A DNA stretch of 64,000 bases, taken from positions 3,658,001 to 3,722,000 of the forward strand of contig NC_135143.1 of assembly GCF_051014445.1 (NCBI RefSeq), written 5' to 3'. Made by a program: the position numbers and the translations under genes. Shown here in pieces: positions 1 through 10,953 of this stretch. How positions within the stretch are numbered: the stretch's first letter is position 1; every line of letters begins with the position of its first letter. This DNA is from Colletes latitarsis. Lineage: Eukaryota > Arthropoda > Insecta > Hymenoptera > Colletidae. The notes under the pieces were generated by a model. The model ran no database searches. It saw nothing but the letters and a program-made list of their open reading frames with translations, and was not told the origin of the DNA.

Positions 1-71
1 CACCGGTGCGCCTACGTTGTCGGCTGACATCTGTGCCTCGTCGAACAGCCATTGAAAAACGAACAGGGGCG
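1..71 (-). CDS. Notum: Notum exon e (cut by the window edge)
   Basis: The acceptor aaaatcatag precedes 71. The frame reads APLFVFQWLFDEAQMSADN and on to the window edge, matching the Notum QWLFDEAQ block. It continues off the left edge. The splice joins YPTLT of exon d to APLF in frame. Confidence 0.93.
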
Positions 72-3000
72 CTATGATTTTCCGGGAAGCAAATATTTCC
101 GTTAGAGGGAGACGAATTCGTGTCGTCGTTTCGTTTTCATTTTGTCGCGTCTGTCTCTCGTCGGCTAATTGTAATATACTAGGCGTTTCGGAACTGACAG
201 GCAAGCTCGACTGATTAACGGAACTCAAAAGAACAAAGTGAAAAGTCTTGCTGAACACAGGTCCGTAACACTAAATTGTTTTCGAGATAATTCAAATGCT
301 CGCGAACCCTATTTATGGGGGTATTTTACACTCGCAATTTTTCAATTGCTTCTTACAAATTTTTGTTAAAGAAGGGTACTTTTTTGTGTTGAATAAATAT
401 TGTTAATTCTATAAATAATGTTGTATGAAAAACATTGTGGATAGTGCAAAATGTGGAAAATGCACCTCACACTACAATATCCCGTTAAGAAGGTTGCATA
501 ATACAAGAAGATTGAAATACAGACATATTCTAGAATGTTTTTTTGTCTGTACCTTCGATTTTATTCAGGTACTGTTATCAATATTTTAGAATATGCAATT
601 TTAGTAGCTGTTTCTAAAAATTGTATCGAACAATTTTTGAGAATTTTGGAAATACAACGGTTTGAATGAGTCAGGTTTTTGAAAATAACATTAACGATAT
701 CAGAGGTATTTCCGGTGATTTTTATCTAAACCGAATAAATGAAACATTTCTTTAAAGTAGAAAGTAGTAAAATCTAATTTTTTTTGAGAATTGATAGTTA
801 CTTGAAATAAAAACTGTGAATTAGTACCTAAAAATCATCCATTTTTTATACATGGTGTTCGGCCACTCCTGGGAAAAATTGTAATCGGAGATTCTAGAGG
901 CCAAAATAAAATGAAAATGAAGAATACGTTAAAAAGTTATTAAAAAAATTAAATTAGAAAAATTTCAAAACATTCTGAAAAAATTATTTTTGGTTGCAGG
1001 GGTTAATTACAATCATTTTTGGTCAATAGACATATCACCGAAATCCGATTTTCAAGAAAAAAATTCCGTCAGCACTGAATTTTTTTCTCGAACATGCGCA
1101 GGATTTCAGGGGTATATACATTCACTAAAAACGATTATAATTGACTCATGCAACCGAAAATAATTTTTCCAGAACGATTTGAAATTTTTTAATTTTGTCG
1201 AAAAATTTCACCCATTCTCGAATTTTTTTCTAGAAAATGGACAGGATTTCGGAGATGTGTCTACTCACGAAAAACGATTGTAATTGACCCGCGCAACCAA
1301 AAATAATTATTTCAGAATGATTTGAAATTTTTTTTTGGCGAAAAATTTAGGCCTACACCTGTCGATTTTTCTTAAGAATTAGTTTTTGATTTTTAGTAAT
1401 TTTGTTTGACATCCTATAGAAAAGTTGTCTAATACTTTTTTGTAGGTACCCATGAGCTCTACTTCAGAGAGAAGTTTCATTGAAATATATTCACTATTGT
1501 AGGAGTTATGGCTGTTTTAAAATTGGACCATTTTTGGGGGGTTTTTCTCACCTTACGGGGTCAAGGAACAACTTTTCGAATATTTTATGAATTCCAACAT
1601 ATTCTCCATCAAAATACGCGTCGTTTGCAGTTTGAAACATTAAAATCGTCCAATCCGTTCAGGAGTTATGATGTTTTAAACATTTGCATGAAATTTCGGG
1701 CAAACATTTCTTTCTGGCTAGAAATTATATTTTCGGTGAAGAATTTTTTTCTCGAAAACGCGTAGGAATTCGGGGGTATGTCTATTAACCAAAAATGATT
1801 GTAATTGGCCCCTGCAACTGAAAATAATTTTTCCATGAATGATTTGAAATTTTTTAATTTAATTTTTTAGTAACTTTTTAGCGAAGCCTCAATCAACAAA
1901 TTGATATTCTTGATTTTCGTCTTATTTTGCCCTCTAGATTCTCCCATAAAAATTTTTCCGAGGGGTGGCCGAACACCCAGTATAACTCGTTGACTACAAA
2001 TGAACTTTAATACCTATCAATTTTTGAATAATATCATCGACATTAGAAAGACAAAATAACAAATACTGCACTTAACTATTAGAATATTTCTATTTGTCAC
2101 GCTATAATATGGTGTCTACATCTTAAAAAAAAACAATATATCTCACAAGCACTAGATAATTGTATACGAAATAACTATGCCAAATGTTATTTAAATCGAT
2201 TTATTAGTTCCCGAAATATGTTGAGTACTTTGATTGAGAAAATACTGTTTTGAGTAATATTTGAAGTAAAACACTGTAACTCCGTTATTTTCAGGAATTG
2301 TTCAATGAAATATCCAGAAAAGTCGTTTCAAGGATAATTCATTTGAATAAAAATATTTTCGAAAATGTCTCTTTCTATCAAATACAATACGTCGAGAATG
2401 AAATATTACATTAATAAGGGATGAAGTAAAAATGAAGGGAAGTAGAAATTTCTTTACCAGTCAAGGTTGGATACAGCCTGTATCCAAAGTAGCACCTCCA
2501 CGGTTCATTTGGATGCTTCAAGACACAATTATGAGGCATACGAGCCTTCCAAAAATCCATTCCCTTGTGAACCGCATCCACGGGTGACAAACCGTTCGGT
2601 GAATAGGGAGCTCTGTCTAGAAACCATCCTGAGTCCGAAACGCCCCGTATAGCGATATGTTTCAATCCTGTACAAACAAACAATAGTTATATAAACATTA
2701 AACACTATAATTCGACATTTCATAGTTCACGAATTGTATTAATTATTACTAGAATGGAAAGTATTATAACGAGGAAAATTCTAACTGAAATGCGCTCTAT
2801 TACCTCGAATCACGTTTGTATTAGTCAAGAATGTTACTATTATCTTTTTGTTCTTCGATAATGTAATGAATATAAGTAAAGAATGGTATCTAATAATAGA
2901 GAGAAAGTAACAAAAACTTTTACCGAACACACGAGACTTTGAAAAGAATTCAAATCGTAGTATGATTGTACATATAAAAATAAACTTTTTAACTAACACA

Positions 3001-6000
3001 GAGAAATATGAAAGAAAAAATAACGTATGATTTTTGTCTCAAAACAATTATTCAACATTGGCTGTTGTATAAATATTTGTAAGTTTTTCTGAGTCCTTTC
3101 TTTCATATTTTTCTATGTAGGTTAAACAAATTGTTACTTATGTACAACGAGCTCCAGTATTAATTATTGATTTTGAAATATATTATAACCGAAACGTTGA
3201 AAGCGTAGAAGTTTCTATTAAACTGCTCTCATTAGTAAAGTAGTTAACATTAGTTTTTTATTTACATCCATCAGATTATTATAACCTTCAAGGGACTATA
3301 TCTTACAGATGATTACATTTACAATCATAAAGAAATTACGTTCTATTGTCATTTAGCTTAATTTATTATACGGTATATGAAAGAACCTGGTCCTAAACTT
3401 TCTACTAACAGCACGCATGAGGCCGAAAACACAGTCCGAATAATACGAGTTTAAGTGGTGAATGAGTTCAGGGGTCGTTGAACGATCAAAGGGAGCCTGT
3501 CTCACCTAATTCATGGCGAACCAAATTGTGCACGTGATCCAAATTCAACATGACACCGGTTCCACCCGCGCTACTGCCTGCCAAAAGAAGGGAGCTAGCG
3601 TTTTCAAGACCAAGTGGAATGAGGTCCCGCACCACTTGCAATACGATCTCCGCCCCCATGAAGGAAAACATGTCGTTCGGCGAAGCTCTGGTGCCGCTCC
3701 AACTGTCACTCGTGCAATAAGGGACGAATCTGAAAAAAACGAAAAAGCCTCGTCACGAATATGTCATTATCTCTACATCCCACCCGATTGAACAAAAATA
3801 AACGTTTCAGAAACTTATAAATTAAAGATTCTCGAATTCGAACGTTACGCAACACTGGGTGAAGGTTAAATATTAATTCATAGAAATTAGAAAAGTTTTC
3901 TTTTTCATTGATATCATCGAGCAGGTATCTCCGGAAAACGTGTAAATAATAATAGTACGTATTTATTATACCTAACTTGCAAACATTAAAAAATTAGAAT
4001 TAAGTTTTTTTCACTGATTTTTAGATTTCCACCAGTGCATATGTACGTTGTTTACAATTTCTTATTTTCTATTAAATATTTTATTTTAGGTTTCTTTTTG
4101 GCAAGATATGACCTTTATTTTTTGGGAACTATCCACATCCAAAACCATTTCTTTTCTACATATTTTTCTGCATTAGTTACACGTTTTACTAATCAATGGA
4201 TGTGTCAGTAGAAAAGAGCTAAAACGTTGTTTGTACACTAAAGGATATATCTATTTGTAAAGACGAAACTTTTTAAATCTTTTTATTTTGTAATCAAGTA
4301 ACATTGCCGTGATGAAACTAAAATTCTAACGATTTTTATCGAGACAATGACAAGGGTTGAATGAGTTTAACCAAGATGGACAATACCTACACGTGATTCG
4401 CATTCCACCAAAATGGATTTTCCTCCGGATTCGCCGACAGAAGACCACCAACTGTAACGAAATACAATTATTGAATTACCATTAATACCATTACAGATTT
4501 TCGTTTTCCATTTGAATTTAATCTATTTGCACCATTATTGTATATATTTTTTTTACCATTATCACCAAAGCGTATACTATACTATGTGTACGTATTTGCA
4601 TTGTGAATGAATAGTGGTGACCGAGAATAAATCAGTAAAATATTGCTTTGATAATGCTTTTTAAAATACTTGTTCTTAGATTCAATAAAAATAAATTTCA
4701 TGATAAGGGCATATTTTTCATTTTCTTCGTCTGATGCAAATGAATTTACTGAGACATAACACTTTCTTTAGAAAATGGTACAACATTAATCAACTATTTT
4801 AGTGAAATTGTCGATGACTATGTTCATTTTAAAACATTAGGCAGAATTCAATACAGGGTGTTCGGCCACCCCTGGGAGAAATTTTAATGGAACATTCTAG
4901 AGCCCAAAATAAGACGAAAATCAAGAATATCAATTTTTTGACTGAGACTTCGTTAAAAAGTTATTGACAAATTAAATTAAAAAATTTCAAATAATTCTGA
5001 AAAAATTATTTTTGATTGCGGAGATTAATTATAATCATTTTTGGTGAATACAGACACCGCCGAAATCCTGCGCATTTTCTCGAAAGTGGGTAAGATTTCG
5101 GGAGTATATCTATTCACCAAAAATGATTATAATTGACCCCCGCAAACGAAAATAATTTTTTCAGAACGATTTGAAACTTTTCAATTTCGCCAAAAAATTT
5201 AGGCACTACCCCCCTGTCGATTTTCCTTAAAAATTCGTTTTTCATTTTTAGTAATTTTGTTTGATGCCCTACAGAAAAATTATCTAATACTTTTTTGTAG
5301 GCACCTATGGGCTCTACTTCAGAAAAAAGTTTCATTGAAATATATTCACTATTATAGGAGTTATGGCTGTTTGAAAATTGGACCATTTTTATGGGGTTTT
5401 TCTCACCTTACGGGATCAAGGAACAACTTTTCGAATATTTTATGAATTCCAACATATTCTCCATCAAAATACGCGTCGTTTGCAGTTTGAAACATTAAAA
5501 TCATCCAATCCGTTCAGAAGTTATGGTCTTTTAAAGATTCGCATGAATTTTACGGGAAGCATTTTGACCTGAAATTATATTTTCGGTAAGGAATTTTTTT
5601 CTCGAAAATGGTTAGGATTTCAAAAGTATGTCTATTGACCAAAAATGATTATGATTGAATCCCTGCAATCAAAAATAATTTTTTTAGAACGATTTAAAAT
5701 TTTTTAATTTAATTGTTAATAACTTCTTAACGAAGCCACCATCAACAAATTGATATTCTTGATTTTCGTCTTATTTTGGCCTCTAGAATCTCCCATTGAA
5801 ATTTTTCCCAGGGGTGGCCGAACACCCTGTATGCGATCTGGTACTTCGTACAACACGAAATACGAAATAAATTACAAATATAAAATCTTTCTTTATTGTG
5901 AAAAAATCAAAATTCCAATTTATCCGTATTTTGTACATGGATGTGTAGTTTCTCTGTACAAATGGGGGAAAAAATCATTAATATCCAACGAGAAAAATAA

Positions 6001-7147
6001 AAAAATATGCTATTTTTTAACATATTGTTTAAACAAATAAAAGTTTTGCAAATCTCTTTACACCATCAAATTCGCCGTTTAAAAACATAAATTTCATCCA
6101 TTTGAAGTACACCCCTATCTCTAATAGTTTCCGAGATATTCAACAAAGTATGTTTTGAACCCCCAAATTTGAGGGCTGATTTCAACCCTTTAAAGTAAAT
6201 ATTAGCAGCTACAAAAAATACGTGTTTAATAGATTTATGAGAACTACATAATTGCGAAGTTTCATCAAAATTGGAGATTTACACCTCGGGATAGTCCCTT
6301 GTAAGTATTAAAGTAATTTTTCATATTTGATTTGTATTTTACTGTATAAATATGCTGTATATTTTTATGTATGATTTTGAATGTGAGGATAATTTGACGC
6401 ATAATGTTGTTATTGTTTTTTTTCATCAATAAAGAATAATGTTTAATTCTTTATTCTTCGTATGAGAAATGAGCAAGCATTAAGCTTATTAGATTACTAA
6501 TTTATTCTCGACCAAATTCCTTATCCCACAACTATACCGAGTTAGTACTTCTTAGGATTCAACCTGTACGATTTTCAGTGGGAGTGACTGTACACGTTTC
6601 CCAAAGGAGCCTGAACTTTGCGACCCAGGAACAATGTAACGCGGCGTCGCGTGTCGCGCGTGCAACGCCAAGAGCGTGCTGCGAGCGGAAAGAAAAAAGA
6701 TTACGGAATACCGTTCCACGGAAACGTTAGAAAGTGTCAGCCACGGTGAACGCAAGACTTTCGAGCGGAAGGGTCCTCACCGTCGCGTGTCTCAGGCCAC
6801 TGAGTCGACGTCATCAGATGCCTTAACCTGAGCCACCTGTTCCTGCAGCTCTTGTGGTCGTAGCAGTACCAGCCACCTTCCAGGAAAATGATCCACCTCT
6901 TCGAGCCGTGCGACTTCCGCAGGTAAAATCCCGCTTGGGATCCGTCGTTGCAAGTGATCGACCTGTTGCTCAGGTAGACCCTCTTCAATCCTCTCTGCTC
7001 CTCGAGCCCGTACTTCTCCAGGATCTTGATCAGCTTCTGGATCGTGTTGCTTTGGATCGCTGGCGAGCCGGCGGACACCGAAACGGTGTTTGTCGGCTTC
7101 TCCTCGGCAACTATCGTCAGCACCAGAGCCGTCAGGCACACGGAGAT
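1..7147 (-). CDS. Notum: Notum, palmitoleoyl-protein carboxylesterase (partial, five exons)
   Basis: Secreted serine hydrolase of the pectinacetylesterase (PAE) family. The family removes the palmitoleate from Wnt proteins outside the cell and so limits Wnt signalling. Five minus-strand exons (7147-6781, 4451-4391, 3729-3506, 2667-2458, 71-1) join with compatible phases into 933 nt, 311 codons with no stop. Seen in order: a hydrophobic segment (ISVCLTALVLTIVA, probably a signal-peptide core), CNDGSQAGFYLRK, the FLEGGWYCYD motif, NPFWWNANHVFVPYC, the nucleophile elbow AGSSAGGTG with the catalytic Ser, RGVSDSGWFLD, and VFQWLFDEAQM. These match the Notum family closely. The exon with the start Met lies above 7147 and is not identified. 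The C-terminal part with the remaining catalytic residues lies beyond the left edge. Two introns carry transposon insertions, but every splice site read is intact, so the gene looks functional. The nearest alternative, another PAE-family protein, is unlikely given the length of motif agreement. Confidence 0.95.
72..2457 (-). other. Notum intron d-e, AT-rich, hosts transposon copy 1
   Basis: The 2.4-kb intron is bounded by the donor at 2457 and the acceptor at 72. The CAGGGTG-family copy at 851-1980 fills almost half of it. The rest is AT-rich and nothing else is recognised. Confidence 0.85.
851..1980 (+). mobile_element. CAGGGTG-family non-autonomous transposon, copy 1
   Basis: The ends are CATGGTGTTCGGCCAC and its inverted match GTGGCCGAACACCCAG, flanked by TA on both sides. 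The copy is 1,130 bp, forward by its core motif near 1450. The left inverted repeat has an internal deletion. At least four roughly 140-bp interior units are visible. Both tips have decayed from the consensus, so this is an older copy. It lies in a Notum intron. Confidence 0.88.
2458..2667 (-). CDS. Notum: Notum exon d
   Basis: The acceptor gtttgtacag precedes 2667 and the donor G|GTAAAG follows 2458. It encodes LKHIAIRGVSDSGWFLDRAP, a Cys-containing middle part (MPHNCVLKHPNEPWRCYFGY) and RLYPTLT. Phase 1 in and phase 1 out fit exons c and e. Confidence 0.95.
2668..3505 (-). other. Notum intron c-d, no feature seen
   Basis: An AT-rich intron of 838 bp between the GTGAGA donor and the TACAG acceptor. 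No repeat, ORF or RNA was recognised in it. Confidence 0.85.
3506..3729 (-). CDS. Notum: Notum exon c with the catalytic serine
   Basis: The acceptor tttttttcag precedes 3729 and the donor G|GTGAGA follows 3506. The 224-nt exon encodes FVPYCTSDSWSGTRASPNDM, then a helix-rich stretch and LLLAGSSAGGTGVMLNLD. The Ser of GSSAGG is the expected nucleophile. The elbow is complete and undamaged. Confidence 0.96.
3730..4390 (-). other. Notum intron b-c, no feature seen
   Basis: A 661-bp AT-rich intron with a long pyrimidine tract before the acceptor on the coding strand. No inserted element was recognised. Confidence 0.85.
4391..4451 (-). CDS. Notum: Notum exon b (61 nt)
   Basis: A short exon with acceptor cgttacag before 4451 and donor GT|GTAGGT after 4391. 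Phases 1 and 2 fit both neighbours. It encodes GGLLSANPEENPFWWNANH and part of the next Val, a stretch typical of Notum. Confidence 0.93.
4854..5829 (+). mobile_element. CAGGGTG-family non-autonomous transposon, copy 2
   Basis: A 976-bp copy with intact CAGGGTGTTCGGCCACCCC and matching right tip, flanked by TA. Forward core at about 5290. The left half carries one unit inverted relative to the next, making a local palindrome near 5060-5110. It lies in a Notum intron. Confidence 0.9.
6300..6592. mobile_element. Tc1-like terminal fragment (solo inverted repeat)
   Basis: It starts inside the last codons of a Tc1-like transposase (aagtattaaag) and ends in a GTACGATTTTCAG...GACTG tip followed by TA. 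The whole piece matches, inverted, the left end of the element at 49184 and, in direct orientation, the tail of the same element at 51800-51975. Only the 3' tail and inverted repeat survive. Confidence 0.82.
6781..7147 (-). CDS. Notum: Notum exon a (signal-peptide core and FLEGGWYCYD motif)
   Basis: The acceptor (ttattctag) precedes 7147. The exon opens in phase 0 with ISVCLTALVLTIVA, a hydrophobic stretch fit for a secretion signal, and then EEKPTNT. It continues through LKRVYLSNRSITCNDGS and the GGWYCYD motif to QWPETRD. The donor is G|GTGAGG at 6781/6780. Because the exon opens mid-signal, a short upstream exon with ATG must exist. Confidence 0.95.
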
Positions 7148-8372
7148 CTAGAATAAAATGTGAAAAATTGTTAGATAACCGCTACCCCCTTGCACTGCCT
7201 AAATTCATTGCTACTTCGAAGCTCTTGTGTCTAAATCAGAAAAACATGATATTTAAATAAAGATCACATTAAGTGATTTATTATTAGACTGCGGATTTTT
7301 ATGCAAATTCATAGTTTTATTAATAGAAATGAAATAGGAGCTCTATAGAGGATTCTCTTAACCCTTAAATATAATAATTCGTATCTTACTTTAAGCGTTT
7401 CTTATATTTTTGCATATTAATTGCATTCTGTAGTTTTTTGAGAATTAAAATTTTCCATAAATGCATAAACACCCGTAGTCTATTTATTACAAACGCAATG
7501 TGTTACACAGACGTAGAAAGCATAACAAGGATGGATTTTGCGCATTAAAATAAGATAGAAGTTCATACGAATTGTTTTATGTTGTAACAATCTTTTTCAC
7601 GTATAAGATACATACAACGCGATTAAATTTGTTTTTTTAGAATTAGAAAGTAACGAAATCAGACGAATAAACTATACATATTAAGTATAGTGTTATGAAT
7701 GAAGTAGGTATACGTTTCAACATTTAGTTTTTCGTCTTACGATAATTTTAACACTAAAACTACCAAAATGGTCAAGATTACTTATTCGTAATTTTTAATA
7801 AAAATTGTAAAAAATTTACACGACTGAATTTTTGAAAATTTACTATACTTTTCTATAAGAGAATGAATAAACATTTATTTATCTATCGTTTTTATTTCTT
7901 TGGTACATACAAATAAATACACCACAAGTGTCGGTAGCTCTAGAATTAACATTCTTTCGACATTTTCTCGAAAATCAACGCGATGACCTACATTTCTGAA
8001 TGCACCATTGCGTTTCTCTCGTTTTTCTCTACAGAATTGCATGTTAGAATTTGGTTGTATGTCGAATTTTACCGCCGGACCGATGCTTCTGGGTTTGGCA
8101 ATACGCCGTTGAACTTGATTAAAAATTTTCCAAACCTCTCGAGCCATGTTACATAAACTTATAATTAATTATCGCGCAAAAATGAAACAGGCTGCCCTAA
8201 AAATATTAATAACTACAGGAAACCAGCTTTGTATAGGACATTTGGGGAAATTTAATTTTCTATAAGATTATATTTAACATACAATAATCTACTAATTGAT
8301 CATTGCAAAAGGGAGTCGACGTTGGAATTACTTCGTTGACGAGCATCGAAATTTTTAACAAAGTGGAATATA
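7148..8372. other. Upstream of Notum exon a; AT-rich, no gene recognised
   Basis: Probably the first Notum intron or its 5' region. A TTAA-prefixed CACTAAAACTACC at about 7748 resembles the tip of the piggyBac-like element at 41316 but has no partner nearby. An open frame on the minus strand (8147-7875) is not similar to anything I know. Confidence 0.5.
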
Positions 8373-9306
8373 CAGGGTGTTCGGCCACCCCTGGAAAAAT
8401 TTTAATGAGAGATTCTAGAGGCCAAAATAAGACGAAAATTAAGAATACCAATTTGTTGATCGAGGCTTCGTTAAAAAGTCATTAACGTTTAAACTTCCGC
8501 CCGTACTGAATTTTTTCTCGAATATACCCAGGATTTCGGGGGCATGTCTGTTCACCAAAAATGATTGTAATTGACCCCCTTAGCTAAAAATAATCTTTTT
8601 GAGAACGATTTGAAAAAGCTTTTTTTCGCCGAAAAATTTAGACATCCCACTGTCGATTTTTCATAAAAATATGTTTTTCATTTTTAATAAATTTGTTTCA
8701 CGCTCTACAGAAAAGTTCTTTAATACTTTTTTGTAGGTACCTATGAGCTCCACTTCAAAAAAAAGTTATGACTATTTGAAAATGGGACCATTTTATTCTT
8801 CACTAAAATACGCATCGTTTGCATTTTGAAAAATTAAAATCCTCCAATCCGTTCAGGAGTTATGACATTTTAAAGATTCGCATGCGGGTAACCATTTTAG
8901 GCCTCAGGTTAGATTTTTGGTAATGAATTTTTTTCTCGAAAATGCGTAGGATTTCGGAGTATGTCCATTCACCAAAAATGCTTGTAATTGACCCTTGTAA
9001 CTAAATATAATTTTTTTAGTATGATTTGAAATTTTTTTATTTCGTACAAAAATTTCAATACCAACTCGAATTTTTTTCTCGAAAGTGGGTAGGATTTCAG
9101 GGGTATGTGTATTCACCAGGAATGATTGTAATTGAGCTCCGCAATCAAAAATAATTTTTTCAGAATAATTTGAAATTGTTTAATTTAATTTTTTAATAAC
9201 TTTTTAACGAAGCCTCAGTCAAGAAATTGGTATTCTTGATTTTCGTCTTATTTTGGCCCTTAGAATCTCCCATTAAAATTTTTCCCAGAAATGGCCGAAC
9301 ACCCTG
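8373..9306 (+). mobile_element. CAGGGTG-family non-autonomous transposon, copy 3
   Basis: A 934-bp copy flanked by TA. The left tip is intact; the right tip has lost the CCCC (ccagaaatggccgaacaccctg). The forward core near 8740 is shortened by a deletion: the stretch between the two conserved core blocks is missing. Confidence 0.88.
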
Positions 9307-10248
9307 TATAAGGAGACTGCATATAATTTATGGAGAGAGCGTAGCTTTTCAAATTCTCCAATGTTAGAGAGGCGAGGGGTACAGGCAAGCACCTTTAAAT
9401 TTCAAAGCAAACTGTCCAATAAACATTTATATGTTCCAGCAGCTTTCATCGAGCTCCATAACTTCCGCATGAAAAAATCTCCGTCGGTCATAATTCACGC
9501 GTAACGAGAGTGACAAATTTCAATTTCGAACGTATGGCCGGAATCGAATTAACGACGGTCGAGAACGTTGTTCATCGAGTCAAGTTACAAGATGAAATCC
9601 TCAATTAAGCGCGTTGATCATCGCGTAGTCTATGATAATGAGCTGGCAAGATACCGTGGCTGAATGAGAAGAAATTGCAAGTGAAAGGGATGAGGTATTC
9701 ACCGTCAGTCTTCCACGTAGCTCTAGAGTGGCCGAATTATTCGATTTCTTAAATAGGGTAATTGTGGCAGTAGTCGGTTATTTATAGCATAGTAAAAATT
9801 TATTTTATCGGATGTCATTGTTAATATACTGTATTCTATATGTTTTATACGCCATTCAGTTCATTAAAACCTCTGTTTTTTAAATATGTGATCAACGTTT
9901 TAATACTACAGTAATTTGTAGCTAAAGTATCTAGAAATATGGAGAAATTTCGTTTTTAAAATTTCGAATGCCCTATGTTCAACCTTTCAGATGCCGGTAG
10001 TCACTCGTTATAAATCATACTAACATGTAGGTAACAAAAATTGATCAAATTATCATAAAAAGGAATGAATTTTTATTTCTGTGTTACAATGTGAAAAGAT
10101 AGAACATAATAAATGATTTTACTGAAAAACGAAACATAAAATATTTTTTATCATAACAATACATAAAATATATCTCAGAAAGTTAATTAACTAAATTATC
10201 ATAAAATTATCTAATTAAATTACTAGGCAAATGTGGTTGTCTGCCATA
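9307..10248. other. Non-coding stretch, nothing recognised
   Basis: A moderately GC-richer patch (about 9440-9730) in AT-rich DNA. No splice-bounded exon, repeat or transposon end was recognised. Confidence 0.5.
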
Positions 10249-10703
10249 CGAGGTGTGTTCAAAAAGTAAACGAACTTTATTTTTCTACTTTTTTTAGGAT
10301 TACTATCACTTTCGAAGTATTCTCCTTCCCCACTGATACACTTATCCCAGCGGTATTTCCACTTCCGGAAACAAGCCTCGTAAGCAGTTTGTGAGATGTC
10401 TTTCAGAGTCTGTGCCGAATTCTTGTTAATTTCCTCAATCGTACCAAAACGCCTCCCTTTCAACACTGATTTTAATTTGGGGAACATTAAGAAGGGTGGA
10501 AAAGAATAGTTATGTGATTTTTCACACGAAATTCCCGGATTAACAAGGCAGAATGATAAGGTGCATCGTCATGGTGGAGCAGCAATGAATTTTCACGCCA
10601 AAGTTCGGGCCTTTTCTTTCGCACCCTCTCTCTCAAACGCCTCAAAACTTCAACGTAATAATGACGATTAACTATTTGACCTTGAGATAAAAATTCCTAA
10701 TGC
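10249..10703 (-). pseudogene. Mariner transposase 3' part (pseudogene) with its inverted-repeat end
   Basis: The minus strand reads HYYVEVLRRLRERVRKKRPE, then a second-aspartate region HHDDAPYHS. After a deletion it continues FPKLKSVLKGRRFGTIEEI and KWKYRWDKCISGEGEYFESD, ending in a CGAGGTGTGTTCAAAAAGT tip preceded by TA. This is the C-terminal half of a mariner (DD34D) transposase. The segment that should hold the third Asp (SPD...D) is deleted and stops are present, so it is dead. Everything N-terminal to the catalytic core is missing. Confidence 0.85.
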
Positions 10704-10953
10704 ACAACTTCTTGAAAAGCAAAGAAAACGTTTTGACATATTTGAGGAAATTAAAACAAATTTGGCACAGACTCTGAAAGGCATTCCACAAACTGCTTAC
10801 GAGAATTGCTGCTTTACGGAAGTGGAAACATCGCTGGGTTAAGTCTATCAGTCGAGGAGGAGTATACTTGGAAAGTGGTAAGGACCAATAGTCCATATGT
10901 AAGCCCAAATAAATTAGAAAAATAAAGTTCGGCTACTTTTTGAACTGACCTCG
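10704..10953 (+). pseudogene. Second mariner transposase C-terminus, opposite orientation
   Basis: The plus strand reads in two shifted frames FEEIKTNLAQTLKGIPQTAY and ALRKWKHRWVKSISRGGVYL, the same domain as the neighbour at 10249-10703. It ends in TACTTTTTGAACTGACCTCG followed by TA. It is therefore a second 3' end, joined tail-out to the first. Frameshifts and a stop make it a pseudogene. Confidence 0.82.

Larger units (their letters stand above)
4452..6780 (-). other. Notum intron a-b with two transposon remnants
   Basis: The 2.3-kb intron carries CAGGGTG-family copy 2 (4854-5829) and a Tc1-like terminal fragment (6300-6592). The fragment ends about 190 bp inside the donor of exon a. The 5832-6299 piece is AT-rich and of unknown origin. 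Confidence 0.85.

Noticed and set aside
3513..3791. Plus-strand open frame opposite Notum exon c
   Set aside because: It is the antisense shadow of a well-supported coding exon.
7875..8147. 90-residue minus-strand open frame upstream of Notum
   Set aside because: No similarity to Notum N-termini or any family I know. Only its first codons were considered as a weak first-exon candidate.
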